Of a stretch of 18,200 bases of DNA, positions 6,844-14,660 are shown in pieces. How positions within the stretch are numbered: the stretch's first letter is position 1; every line of letters starts with the position of its first letter. Made by a program: the position numbers and the translations under genes. This DNA comes from Acidobacteriota bacterium. GTDB taxonomy: Bacteria; Acidobacteriota; JAAYUB01; JAMOQF01. The stretch spans positions 1 through 18,200 of the forward strand of contig JALULU010000458.1 in NCBI GenBank assembly GCA_027040585.1, in the 5' to 3' direction. Below the pieces are notes generated by a model. That model worked only from the letters and a program-made list of their open reading frames with translations, was not told the DNA's origin and searched no databases.

Positions 6844-8049
6844 ATGAAAAGATTTGAAATTTTATTTTTTACATTGATTCTGGGTTTTTTTTCTCTTTTT
6901 TGCTTTGCTGTCCAACAAGGCAAAGAAGTTAAGAAAAATACATTTTTAAATGAGTTTCAGAACTATCAAAAATTGTCTATGACAAAAATGAGAAGTATTA
7001 GATCAAGGGCTGACTATATGGCTTTTAAGACCTGGAAAAAAGATGAGTTGAAAAAACTTTTAACTATGCTACAAAAATCAAAAATTACACCTGATATGTA
7101 TAGTGCTGCAGTTGAGGTTTTCTTTGAAAATGACAGATTAAATGGTGCAATAAAATATGCAAAAATTTTGATTAAATCAAATAAAGCAAATGACGATGTT
7201 TACTATGCACTAATTGAGTCTTACTTAAAAAAGGGAGATGTATTACTTGCTGAAAACACCTTTAATAAAATTTCGACTAAAATAAAAAATAAAAATTTAA
7301 AGGGTGAACTTGAGGGGGATCTTGCTGATATGCTTATGAATAAAGGTTATTTTAAAAAAGCAGCAAAGCTCTATAACAGTGCAATGAAAGATTCAGGTAG
7401 AAAAGAGTATAAGGACTATTTTTTGGAAGGATATTTAACTGCACTTTATAAGTCAGGTGAAAAGACAAAAGCAAACAAGTTAATGGACGAGAAAATAGGA
7501 GAATTAAACAAAAGTGGAGATAGTAGAGGGGCTAAAAATATTGAAAAGTTAAAATATAGACTCTCTTTAGTTGGTAAAATGGCACCTGAGCTCTTAACTG
7601 CTTCAAAATGGTTGAACAGCAAACCTTTGACCTTAAAGGCGCTTAAAGGAAAGGTTGTTATTTTAGATTTTTGGGCTCCCTGGTGTCCACCCTGTAGAAT
7701 GGAGATTAAAGAACTTGCTAAAGTTTATCCTAAACTACATAAAAAAGGACTTGAGATAATAGGTATTACATCCTTTTATGGATTTTTTTCTGATGGAGAA
7801 ATGGTTAAGAAAAACATTTCAAAAGATAAAGAAGTCTCACTTATAGGAGATTTTCTTAAAAAGAGAAATGCTAACTGGCCAATTGCAATATATGATAGAA
7901 GTAATAAAAAAGTGTATAATGACTATGGTGTTTACGGAATACCTGAGATTGTTTTTATAGGAAAGAATGGAAAGATAAAAAGAGTTGACGTTGGATTTAA
8001 TTCAGACTTTAACTTAGAAAAATTCGTTGAGAAATTACTTGCAAAGTAA
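6844..8049 (+). CDS. Exported thioredoxin-like (TlpA/ResA family) protein with TPR-like N-terminal region
   Basis: A 401-residue protein. Residues 1-22 are a signal peptide ending LFCFA; the Cys at 20 is not in a proper lipobox. Residues ~85-240 form a helical repeat region of TPR style (NDRLNGAIKYAKILIKSN, KKGDVLLAENTFNKI, NKGYFKKAAKLYNSAMKDSG, KSGEKTKANKLMDE). The last ~150 residues are a thioredoxin fold of the TlpA/ResA group: GKVVILDFWAPWCPPCRMEIKEL, with active-site C281-P-P-C284, GLEIIGITSF, and the cis-Pro motif GIPEIVF (P367). It probably reduces or isomerises disulfides of exported proteins outside the cytoplasm; its partner is unknown, and TPR regions usually mediate protein contacts. 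The gene starts 15 nt after glgC and is probably co-transcribed with it, although the functions look unrelated. A strong terminator follows. Confidence 0.87.
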   Translation: MKRFEILFFTLILGFFSLFCFAVQQGKEVKKNTFLNEFQNYQKLSMTKMRSIRSRADYMAFKTWKKDELKKLLTMLQKSKITPDMYSAAVEVFFENDRLNGAIKYAKILIKSNKANDDVYYALIESYLKKGDVLLAENTFNKISTKIKNKNLKGELEGDLADMLMNKGYFKKAAKLYNSAMKDSGRKEYKDYFLEGYLTALYKSGEKTKANKLMDEKIGELNKSGDSRGAKNIEKLKYRLSLVGKMAPELLTASKWLNSKPLTLKALKGKVVILDFWAPWCPPCRMEIKELAKVYPKLHKKGLEIIGITSFYGFFSDGEMVKKNISKDKEVSLIGDFLKKRNANWPIAIYDRSNKKVYNDYGVYGIPEIVFIGKNGKIKRVDVGFNSDFNLEKFVEKLLAK

Positions 8050-8057
8050 ATCAGGAA

Positions 8058-8079
8058 AAAACTTAGTTTAGTAAGTTTT
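8058..8079 (-). terminator. Possible terminator of rpsT-tRNA-Gly
   Basis: A perfect 8-bp inverted repeat, AAAACTTA / TAAGTTTT, with a 6-nt loop. Read on the minus strand, the second arm runs straight into further T (TTTTTT in total). The stem is AT-rich and weak, but it lies just beyond the stronger hairpin at 8083-8116 in that reading direction, so the two may act together. Confidence 0.4.
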
Positions 8080-8082
8080 GAT

Positions 8083-8122
8083 ATACCCCTTTCTTAAGAT
8101 TTTTGGAAAGGGGTATTTTTTT
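8083..8122 (+). terminator. Intrinsic terminator after glgC-tlpA-like genes
   Basis: A perfect 11-bp stem, ATACCCCTTTC (8083-8093) with GAAAGGGGTAT (8106-8116), around a 12-nt loop, followed at once by a T-run (8117-8122). It starts 33 nt after the stop of the thioredoxin-like gene. On the opposite strand the hairpin lacks a T-run. Confidence 0.9.
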
Positions 8123-8158
8123 ATATATTTTTAATGTGAATTTATATAAAGTTGGATT

Positions 8159-8234
8159 TGGAGCGGGCAACGGGAGTCGAACCCGCGACCCTCGGCTTGG
8201 GAAGCCGATGCTCTACCAACTGAGCCATGCCCGC
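8159..8234 (-). tRNA. tRNA-Gly(CCC), with encoded CCA
   Basis: A complete 76-nt cloverleaf. The acceptor stem pairs GCGGGCA with TGCCCGC; discriminator T73 is the base usual for bacterial glycine tRNAs, and CCA is encoded. The D arm is GCTC-AGTTGGTA-GAGC. The anticodon arm is TCGGC-TTCCCAA-GCCGA, so positions 34-36 are CCC, reading GGG. The variable region is GGGTC, and the T arm is GCGGG-TTCGACT-CCCGT with a G-U closing pair. It lies 5 nt downstream of rpsT on the same strand, so the two are very probably made as one transcript and the tRNA 5' end is released by RNase P. Confidence 0.96.
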
Positions 8235-8239
8235 TTTTA

Positions 8240-8521
8240 TTACTCTTCTACTGGTTTATTTTTGGCTTTATTGACAAGGGCTACAATTCTTGATTTATAT
8301 CTTGCGCCAGCATTTTTGTGAATTACTTTTTTTACCACACATTTATCAATTATTGAATATGTTTTGGGAAGTAATTTTTCAGCATCTTCTATTTTTCCCT
8401 CTTTTATGGCGTTTCTCACCCTTTTTATATAGGTTCTCATTGTACTTTTAAAGTATCTATTTCTTGCCCTTCTTTTTTTGTCCTGCCTTATGGACTTTAA
8501 TGCAGCTTTATGATGTGCCAT
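8240..8521 (-). CDS. rpsT: 30S ribosomal protein bS20
   Basis: A 93-residue, very basic protein of normal bS20 length. It has the typical start MAHHKAALKSIRQDKKRRARN and the middle helix RVRNAIKEGKI. The C-terminal part contains the bS20 stretch HKNAGARYKSRIVALVNKA. It binds 16S rRNA early in assembly of the small subunit. A good Shine-Dalgarno (AAGGAG, 8537-8532) lies 10 nt before the ATG, and a consensus promoter is visible further upstream. It is transcribed divergently from the addA-like gene and shares a transcript with the tRNA-Gly gene just downstream. In many bacteria S20 represses its own translation; no special leader structure is evident here. Confidence 0.97.
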   Translation of the reverse strand: MAHHKAALKSIRQDKKRRARNRYFKSTMRTYIKRVRNAIKEGKIEDAEKLLPKTYSIIDKCVVKKVIHKNAGARYKSRIVALVNKAKNKPVEE

Positions 8522-8554
8522 TAAATCAATTCTCCTTAAAAATTTTGAATGGAA

Positions 8555-8583
8555 ATATTACTTTTTTTTACTGTTTTTGTCAA
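8555..8583 (-). promoter_or_regulatory. Sigma70-type promoter of rpsT
   Basis: Read on the minus strand, a perfect -35 TTGACA (8583-8578) is followed by a 17-nt spacer and -10 TAATAT (8560-8555). The transcription start is expected near 8548, giving a leader of about 27 nt that holds the AAGGAG site. This is the best promoter in the window, as expected for a ribosomal protein gene. Confidence 0.88.
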
Positions 8584-8639
8584 TAGAAAAATAGGGAATT
8601 AAAACTTCTAAAAGAGCTGTTTAAAAAATCATTTTCTTG

Positions 8640-8648
8640 TGAGATAAT
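8640..8648 (+). promoter_or_regulatory. Candidate extended -10 promoter of the addAB-like operon
   Basis: TGA-GATAAT matches an extended -10 (TGn, five of six hexamer bases). It lies 24 nt before the ATG of the addA-like gene. The leader would be ~18 nt and carry AGGAGG (8662-8667). The -35 position reads TTTAAA, a poor match. The region is shared with the divergent rpsT promoter, but the elements do not overlap. Confidence 0.4.
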
Positions 8649-8671
8649 TTTATTGGTCTTTAGGAGGTTTT

Positions 8672-11600
8672 ATGTCAGAAGAGACATTAATTTATCTTGC
8701 ATCTGCAGGTTCCGGGAAAACGAGGAAAATCTCTATGAGGTTTTTGGAACTTTCAAGGGAAAATCCACTAAACTCAATAATAGCAATTACCTTTACAAAG
8801 AAAGCTGCATCGGAGATGAGGGAAAGGGTAATTGAAATTTTAAAAAAAATTATATTAGATGATGAAAATTTGGAATTATCTAAGGAACTTAAAATTAATA
8901 GGAAAAAAGCTTTTGAAGTGTTAAAAAGAATCATTGAAAACTATTCAGAATTTCAGATAACAACAATTGACTCCTTTATGAATAAGATTTTTAAGGCGTT
9001 TTCAGTTGAGTTTGGAATAAGTCCTGATTATGAGATAACATTTGACAGGGATGAGATATTTGAAACCTCTTTAAATGAACTCCTTGAAACAAAAGATGAG
9101 AAATTGAAAAAGAGTGTCTTAGAATATCTTAAGGCACTTTTAAATATTAAAAAGGGCGGTTTTGACCCTGTAAAGATTTTAAAAAATGGTTTAAAAGACT
9201 TTGACAGATGGGAGATTAAATCTAAATTTGGAGATGATTTTAATATAAGTGAAACAATCGGTGGGGATGAAATTAATAAAGCCCTTCAATCCTCGATATT
9301 AAAAATGTATCCAGATTACAGGGAATTTGTAAGGGACATCACCGATCTGGAAGGAATTTTAAAGGAACTTTTTGAAAAGTTAAAGTATAGAGTGAAGATC
9401 TACAATGATATGGATCTTGTTAAGAAAAATTTAATAAAGTGGATTGAAAAGGATTTTACTGTTTTAGATAAAACTTTAGATAAAAAAAGTAGTTTTTTGC
9501 ACAAAGAGGCGGAAGAATTTTTTAAAAAAGGTAAAAAAGAGAAAGCTGAAGATTTTGAAAATTTTCAAAAACTTTTTAACACCTTCACTTTCCTTTTTAA
9601 GAAAAATCTCTTACTTAAAAAATTTATGGAGGGTTACCACTCCTATTTGATTTTAAGGGAACTTGAAAAATTTGAAAATGATATTAAAAGGGAGTTAAAT
9701 GTAGTGGATGGTGACTCAATTGTTGAGAAGGTTAAAAATAAACTTTCAGAGTTTCCTGAAAATAACGGCGTAACTTATGCCTTTATAAAGCTTGGGGATA
9801 AAATTAATAACTACTTGATAGATGAGTTTCAGGATACATCAATACCCCAATGGAAGGCAATGGAACTGCTCCTTGAAGAGGCAAGATCTTCAGGGGGATC
9901 TCTTTTTGTGGTCGGGGATAAAAAGCAGGCAATTTATGGCTGGAGGGAAGGGGATTACAGGGTTTTTGATAAGGTGGATGGAAAAAAGGTAAATCTTAGT
10001 AACAATTACCGCTCTAAAAAAGAGATTGTGGAGTTTAATAATAAAATTTTTTTAAATTTAAAAAGATGGGCTGAAGATAATAAAGAAAGTGGTAGTTTTA
10101 TAGGAGAATTGGATAAGGTCTATAGCGACGTTAAACAAAATATTTTCAAAAAAGAAAGTGGATTTGTTTCAGTAAAAATTTATGAAGTTAACAAAAAAAA
10201 CAAAGAAAAAAATAGTGAAATTGAAATAGACGTTGAAGAGGAATGGTTAAAACCAAACTTTTTCGACCTTTTAGATGATCTTTTAAAGAGATTTTCTCCT
10301 GAAGACATTGTGGTCCTTGGTAGAAGTAAAGGGGATATTGAAAAAATTGTCTACTGGGTGATTGAGTATCAGAAGGAAAGAAAAACTGAATTCCCATTTA
10401 TAACCGAAGAGAGTTTAAGACTGCTCTCAAATTTATCAATAAAAAACTTACTTTCACTTACCTCATATTTACTTACAGATGATAAATTTTTTCTAAAGGG
10501 GCTTGTTGAAAATGAATTTTTAAAGGTAGGTGACAAGTTTAAGGGGAATTTAACTGAAGATTCAAGGGATAAATTGAATCTTACAAGGGAATTTTTAAAG
10601 GATTTATCCCCCTATGAGTTTTTTCTAAAGATTGTTGAAATATTTAAAGATGAGCTTAAAATTTATGAAAATGGCGCATTTCTTCAAAATTTTCTTGAAG
10701 TTGTTTTAGATCTTACAAACAGTGGAAAAACAATTATTGAGATAGTTGAGTATTTTTTTAAAAACAGGGATTTATCACTTTTTCTGCCAGATAGTAAATA
10801 TGGGATGAGGATTATGACAATACATAAGGCAAAGGGGCTTCAAGGTAAGGTTGTTGTAATTCCACTTTATAACTGGAAGATTAAAAATTACTCCTTTGTT
10901 AAGTTTAAAAGCTATGATACATCCATATTTGGGAAAGAGTTAAAGGGTGTAAAGTCCTTTTTAAAACTAAATAATGGGCTTACCAAATTGGATAAGGAAA
11001 CTGAATTAATTTTAGAGGCTTTAAGGGTAAAGGAGTGGATTGAAAACATAAATTTGATGTACGTTTCAAACACAAGGGCAATGGATGAACTTTATATTTT
11101 GGGATATTTTAAAAAGAATAATTTAAATTCGGGGAAATTGCTCTATGAACTTATAAAAAGTGCTAAATTTGATTCTGAACTTGAAAGTAAAGAGTTAAAA
11201 GAGGATTTAAAACTTCATGAGATTTCCATGGGTAAGAAGGTTTTAAAGGGAAAAAAGGGGGAGAGAGAGAATATTGAGGATAAAAGAGATGTAAAGTTTT
11301 TTCCAAAATTTAATGACATAAGAAGGGATCTTAAGGGAGTTGAAGGGGATATTTTTTTAGAAGGTTCTGAAATTGAATTTGGAAACCTCTTTCACCTTGC
11401 AATGAGTTTTATAGATGAGCTCAATTCAATTGGGGAAATTGATGAAAGGGTTAAGATGAGTTTAGAGAAATTGCCACAAATTTCAGATGATAGAAGGATT
11501 TTAGAAATTGAAAAATTTTTAAAGAGGACACTAAGGGATCTTTCATACTTTTTCAGTGGATTTGAGTGGGCTTTTAATGAAAAGGAGTTTGTATCAAAGG

Positions 11601-11797
11601 ATGGCGTAATTTTCAGGGTGGATAGAATTTTAAAAAAGGATGGGAAAATTTATTTAATTGACTATAAAACCGGGAGAAAAGAAGAATCTCATCTCCGTCA
11701 AATTAGAAATTACATGGGATTTTTAAGTGAGCTTGGTAAACTTTCTGGAATACTTTACTACGTAAAAGAGGGAGAGATTTTAAATGTATCATTTTAA
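8672..11797 (+). CDS. addA: AddA-like helicase-nuclease (RecB/UvrD superfamily)
   Basis: A 1041-residue superfamily 1 helicase with a C-terminal nuclease. In order: Walker A ASAGSGKT (residues 10-17), ITFTKKAASEMRERV (motif Ia), TTIDSFMNKIF, Walker B DEFQDTS (from D384), VGDKKQAIYGWREGD (from 414), NNYRS (from 444), MTIHKAKGLQGKVVVIPL (from 715), and MYVSNTRAMDELY (R802). The PD-(D/E)XK nuclease has H908 in GNLFHLAMSF, D984 in FRVDRIL, and D997-Y-K999 in IDYKTG. This is the AddA architecture. Together with AddB it resects double-strand ends for recombination repair and degrades foreign linear DNA. It is shorter than Bacillus AddA (~1230). AGGAGG lies 4 nt before the ATG. It overlaps the addB-like gene by 14 nt. 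No recC or recD is present. All helicase and nuclease residues appear intact. Confidence 0.88.
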   Translation: MSEETLIYLASAGSGKTRKISMRFLELSRENPLNSIIAITFTKKAASEMRERVIEILKKIILDDENLELSKELKINRKKAFEVLKRIIENYSEFQITTIDSFMNKIFKAFSVEFGISPDYEITFDRDEIFETSLNELLETKDEKLKKSVLEYLKALLNIKKGGFDPVKILKNGLKDFDRWEIKSKFGDDFNISETIGGDEINKALQSSILKMYPDYREFVRDITDLEGILKELFEKLKYRVKIYNDMDLVKKNLIKWIEKDFTVLDKTLDKKSSFLHKEAEEFFKKGKKEKAEDFENFQKLFNTFTFLFKKNLLLKKFMEGYHSYLILRELEKFENDIKRELNVVDGDSIVEKVKNKLSEFPENNGVTYAFIKLGDKINNYLIDEFQDTSIPQWKAMELLLEEARSSGGSLFVVGDKKQAIYGWREGDYRVFDKVDGKKVNLSNNYRSKKEIVEFNNKIFLNLKRWAEDNKESGSFIGELDKVYSDVKQNIFKKESGFVSVKIYEVNKKNKEKNSEIEIDVEEEWLKPNFFDLLDDLLKRFSPEDIVVLGRSKGDIEKIVYWVIEYQKERKTEFPFITEESLRLLSNLSIKNLLSLTSYLLTDDKFFLKGLVENEFLKVGDKFKGNLTEDSRDKLNLTREFLKDLSPYEFFLKIVEIFKDELKIYENGAFLQNFLEVVLDLTNSGKTIIEIVEYFFKNRDLSLFLPDSKYGMRIMTIHKAKGLQGKVVVIPLYNWKIKNYSFVKFKSYDTSIFGKELKGVKSFLKLNNGLTKLDKETELILEALRVKEWIENINLMYVSNTRAMDELYILGYFKKNNLNSGKLLYELIKSAKFDSELESKELKEDLKLHEISMGKKVLKGKKGERENIEDKRDVKFFPKFNDIRRDLKGVEGDIFLEGSEIEFGNLFHLAMSFIDELNSIGEIDERVKMSLEKLPQISDDRRILEIEKFLKRTLRDLSYFFSGFEWAFNEKEFVSKDGVIFRVDRILKKDGKIYLIDYKTGRKEESHLRQIRNYMGFLSELGKLSGILYYVKEGEILNVSF

Positions 11798-14660
11798 GCT
11801 TTTTGCTGTTGACCTTTCTAAAAACTTTTTGGATTTCATATCAGGTGAGATAGAGAAGATTGAGGGAAACTTTTTTCTCATATTTCCAAATAAAAGGCCC
11901 CTGAGGTTTATTGAAAGTAATATTTCATTTGAAAAACAGCTTGAGGGAAATTTCTTTTCCTTAAGTGATTTTGTAAATTTCGTTGTCTTAAACTTTTCTG
12001 AAAATCCCCCGAAATTCTTGGGAAATATTGAAAGGATTTTATTTATCTTAAAGTTATTGGATGAAATTGAATATAAAAACAAATCAATTGAAGAAATTTT
12101 TAAGGGAAATCCAGATAAAAAAATCCCCTGGGGCATAAGGTTACTCTCCCTTTTAGGGGATATGGAGATGCAGCTTGATGAAAAGGATGTAAAGGACATA
12201 GAGTATTTAGATAGTGTTCCCGAGGAGGCAAAAAAACTTCTTGAAAATTTAAAGGAAATTTATGGGAAATTTAGGAAAAAAATTGTGAGTGAAAATGTTA
12301 CCTTTGGAGGGGATACCTATAAAAGATGTATAAATTTAATAGATGGTGAATTTAAGAGAAAATACGACGGTGCGACCTTTCTATTTTGTGGATTTTCATA
12401 CCTTACAAAAAGGGAGAGGGAGTTAATTGAAAGGATCAGGAATAATTTTAATACATCCATCTACTTTCAGACAGATTTAAAAAAGAGGCATGGTGAATTT
12501 AATCCCTATGAGATTTATGAAAAGTGGTTGGATGGGACCTTCTGGAAGAAAAAGCCCCATGAAATAATTTCAGATGATGAAATTACTACAGAAATCTTCT
12601 TTTATGAGAGCTTTAACACCCACTCTGAAATTATGCAGTTTAGTGAAGTGTTTGAAGATGTTATAAAAAATGTGGATAGAAACGAACTTAAAAACCCTCA
12701 AAAGTTGGGGATAATCCTTCCCGAGTATACAACCCTTTTCCCACTTTATATGAGTATTTTAGAGGATGTGCCAAAGAACATAACCTTAGGTTTAAAATTC
12801 TCCCTTACACCCTTTGGGAAATTCTTAAATTCCCTTTTAAGTTGTGTGCTTGACTACAAAGTAAAGGGAAAACTAAATTCAAAATTTTTAATTGAACTTT
12901 TAAATTCTGAGATCTCTTTAAGGCTAAATTTTTTAAAACCGGATGAGATAGAAAAAACGATAAACTACATTTACCAGAACAATTTAAATTTTATCCCCTT
13001 TGAAAATCTCGATTTTTTAAAAGACGATGAGATAGAGGAGATTTTAAGAAAGGTTTTTAAGTTTTTAATTGAGCCATTTCTTGAGGTTAAAAGTTTTATG
13101 GATTTTGGTAAAGCTTTAGAGAAAACACTTGAAAGAATTGAAGCTGATGGTGACTTTTACAGATTTTTGAAAAATTATCTTATGGGAGAAATTGTCTTAA
13201 AACTTAAGGGGATGGATGAGCGCTTTCTGGATTTAAATTTAGATATTGAGTTTTTCTACCATCTTTTAAGGGGGATAATGGAGAATCTCTCCATTCCCTT
13301 TGAGGGAAATCCTTTAAAGGGGATTCAGATAATGGGGGTTCTTGAGGCAAGGGGCTTGAGCTTTGAAAATTTAATGGTTCTTGATGTAAATGAGGGTATT
13401 TTGCCCTATTCTGAAAAGGTTGACCCCCTATTCCCAGAAGATTTAAAGATGGAATATGGGCTTTCAACTTTTAAAGATAGGGAGAAACTCATCAGGTATA
13501 ATTTTTTCAGGATGGTTGATTCCTCAAAGAAGGTGCATCTTTTCTATCAGAGGGGAGAGAGTGCCAATGAGAAGAAGTTAAGGAGCAGATTTATTGAGGA
13601 GTTGATTTTAGAGGAGGAACTTAAGGGTAAAAGGGAAAAACTTAAAAGGGCAAAGGTTATTTTAAATCCAGAAATAAGGGAAAATGGCATAGAAAGGGAT
13701 GAGAAAATTGATTTAAAGATAGATGGGGTTTTAAAGGAAAATAGAATTTCACCAACCCTTTTAAATCTCTATTTAAATTGTCCCTATTCCTTTTACCTTA
13801 AATATGTTTTAAAGGTGGGTGAGGAGATCAAAATCACTGAGACCTTCAGGGCTGATAAAATTGGAACACTTGTCCACTACGTTTTGGAGAAGGAATTTGG
13901 GAAGAAAAAGGGTGAGGAACTTAAGGTTTACCTGTTAAATAAAATTAAAGAGAATGTTATTAGAGAAATTGAAAATTTTATAAACTACGGGAAATTTTCT
14001 GAAATTGAAACAGGTGATGAGATTAAAGAAATTGAAAAGTATTTTAAAAATCTATCACACTTAAAAAAACTCATGTTTTTAGAGGTTATAAATAAGAGAA
14101 TGACAAGACTTTTCAGTTATTTTATGAGGGAACTAAAAAAGTTATCAGTTAAGGTGCTTGAAGTTGAGAAGAAAATTGAATTGGATTTTGGAGATTACAA
14201 ATTTTATGGGAAACTTGACAGGATTGATGAGGTAAAAAGGGATGGGGAGCATTTTTACAGGATAATTGACTACAAGACAGGATCAAAAATTAAGAAGGTG
14301 AGTTTTAAAAAGGTCAAAGGGTTTTTAGATAATTTAGAAAACTACGCTTTAGATGAGAAATCCCTTAAAGCATTAAGCGATTCAATTGGGTCAATTCAGC
14401 TCCCATTATACATTTTTCTCTACTCTAAAGGTGAAAAAATTGATGTAAATAGTATTCGGTCAGTTTATTACGTCCCTGGAAGTGGGGAAGGTGGTATAAA
14501 GGTGGAATTTGAGTTTAGGGATGTCCTTTCCTTAGAGAATTTTCAAAAAATTTTAGAGTTTTTGATAAATCACATAAAATCATCTAAAAAAATTTACGCC
14601 TTTAACAGTATGAAATGTGAATTTTGTAGCTATAAAAAGTTTTGTAAGTTTAATATTTAA
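11784..14660 (+). CDS. addB: AddB-like PD-(D/E)XK nuclease subunit with Fe-S cluster motif
   Basis: A 958-residue partner of the AddA-like protein. The N-terminal ~600 residues resemble the helicase-like part of AddB (NFFLIFPNKRPLRFIES at the start; GIQIMGVLEARGLSFENLMVLDVNEGILP later) but have no Walker A, so this subunit should not hydrolyse ATP. The C-terminal nuclease has H698 in GTLVHYVLE, D812 in FYGKLDRID, D829-Y-K831 in IDYKTG, and QLPLYIFLY. Four cysteines fit the AddB iron-sulfur cluster: C666 in NCPYSFYLKYVL, and C945-x2-C948-x5-C954 at the very end, the same spacing as in Bacillus AddB. It starts inside the addA-like gene (14-nt overlap, GGAG at 11771-11774), so the two are translationally coupled. 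Its stop overlaps by 4 nt the stop of the opposing methyltransferase gene. Without a Walker A, a RexB- or Bacteroidota-type AddB is the closest match. Confidence 0.82.
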   Translation: MYHFKLFAVDLSKNFLDFISGEIEKIEGNFFLIFPNKRPLRFIESNISFEKQLEGNFFSLSDFVNFVVLNFSENPPKFLGNIERILFILKLLDEIEYKNKSIEEIFKGNPDKKIPWGIRLLSLLGDMEMQLDEKDVKDIEYLDSVPEEAKKLLENLKEIYGKFRKKIVSENVTFGGDTYKRCINLIDGEFKRKYDGATFLFCGFSYLTKRERELIERIRNNFNTSIYFQTDLKKRHGEFNPYEIYEKWLDGTFWKKKPHEIISDDEITTEIFFYESFNTHSEIMQFSEVFEDVIKNVDRNELKNPQKLGIILPEYTTLFPLYMSILEDVPKNITLGLKFSLTPFGKFLNSLLSCVLDYKVKGKLNSKFLIELLNSEISLRLNFLKPDEIEKTINYIYQNNLNFIPFENLDFLKDDEIEEILRKVFKFLIEPFLEVKSFMDFGKALEKTLERIEADGDFYRFLKNYLMGEIVLKLKGMDERFLDLNLDIEFFYHLLRGIMENLSIPFEGNPLKGIQIMGVLEARGLSFENLMVLDVNEGILPYSEKVDPLFPEDLKMEYGLSTFKDREKLIRYNFFRMVDSSKKVHLFYQRGESANEKKLRSRFIEELILEEELKGKREKLKRAKVILNPEIRENGIERDEKIDLKIDGVLKENRISPTLLNLYLNCPYSFYLKYVLKVGEEIKITETFRADKIGTLVHYVLEKEFGKKKGEELKVYLLNKIKENVIREIENFINYGKFSEIETGDEIKEIEKYFKNLSHLKKLMFLEVINKRMTRLFSYFMRELKKLSVKVLEVEKKIELDFGDYKFYGKLDRIDEVKRDGEHFYRIIDYKTGSKIKKVSFKKVKGFLDNLENYALDEKSLKALSDSIGSIQLPLYIFLYSKGEKIDVNSIRSVYYVPGSGEGGIKVEFEFRDVLSLENFQKILEFLINHIKSSKKIYAFNSMKCEFCSYKKFCKFNI

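Noticed and set aside
8103..8321. Plus-strand open frame running through the terminator, tRNA and rpsT
   Set aside because: It is the antisense of a complete tRNA-Gly and of bS20, so it is not a gene.
11789..12199. Long minus-strand open frame opposite addB-like
   Set aside because: Ser/Phe/Lys-rich shadow of the plus-strand coding frame, with no ribosome site and no recognisable motif.
13204..13467. Minus-strand Pro/Ser/Leu-rich open frame
   Set aside because: A shadow of a GGG/AGG-rich stretch of the addB-like gene; its composition follows from the opposite strand's codons.
8672..14660. The helicase-nuclease pair as a novel anti-phage defence operon
   Set aside because: Motif order, two-subunit layout and the AddB cysteine signature fit housekeeping AddAB recombination, and no defence or mobile genes surround it.
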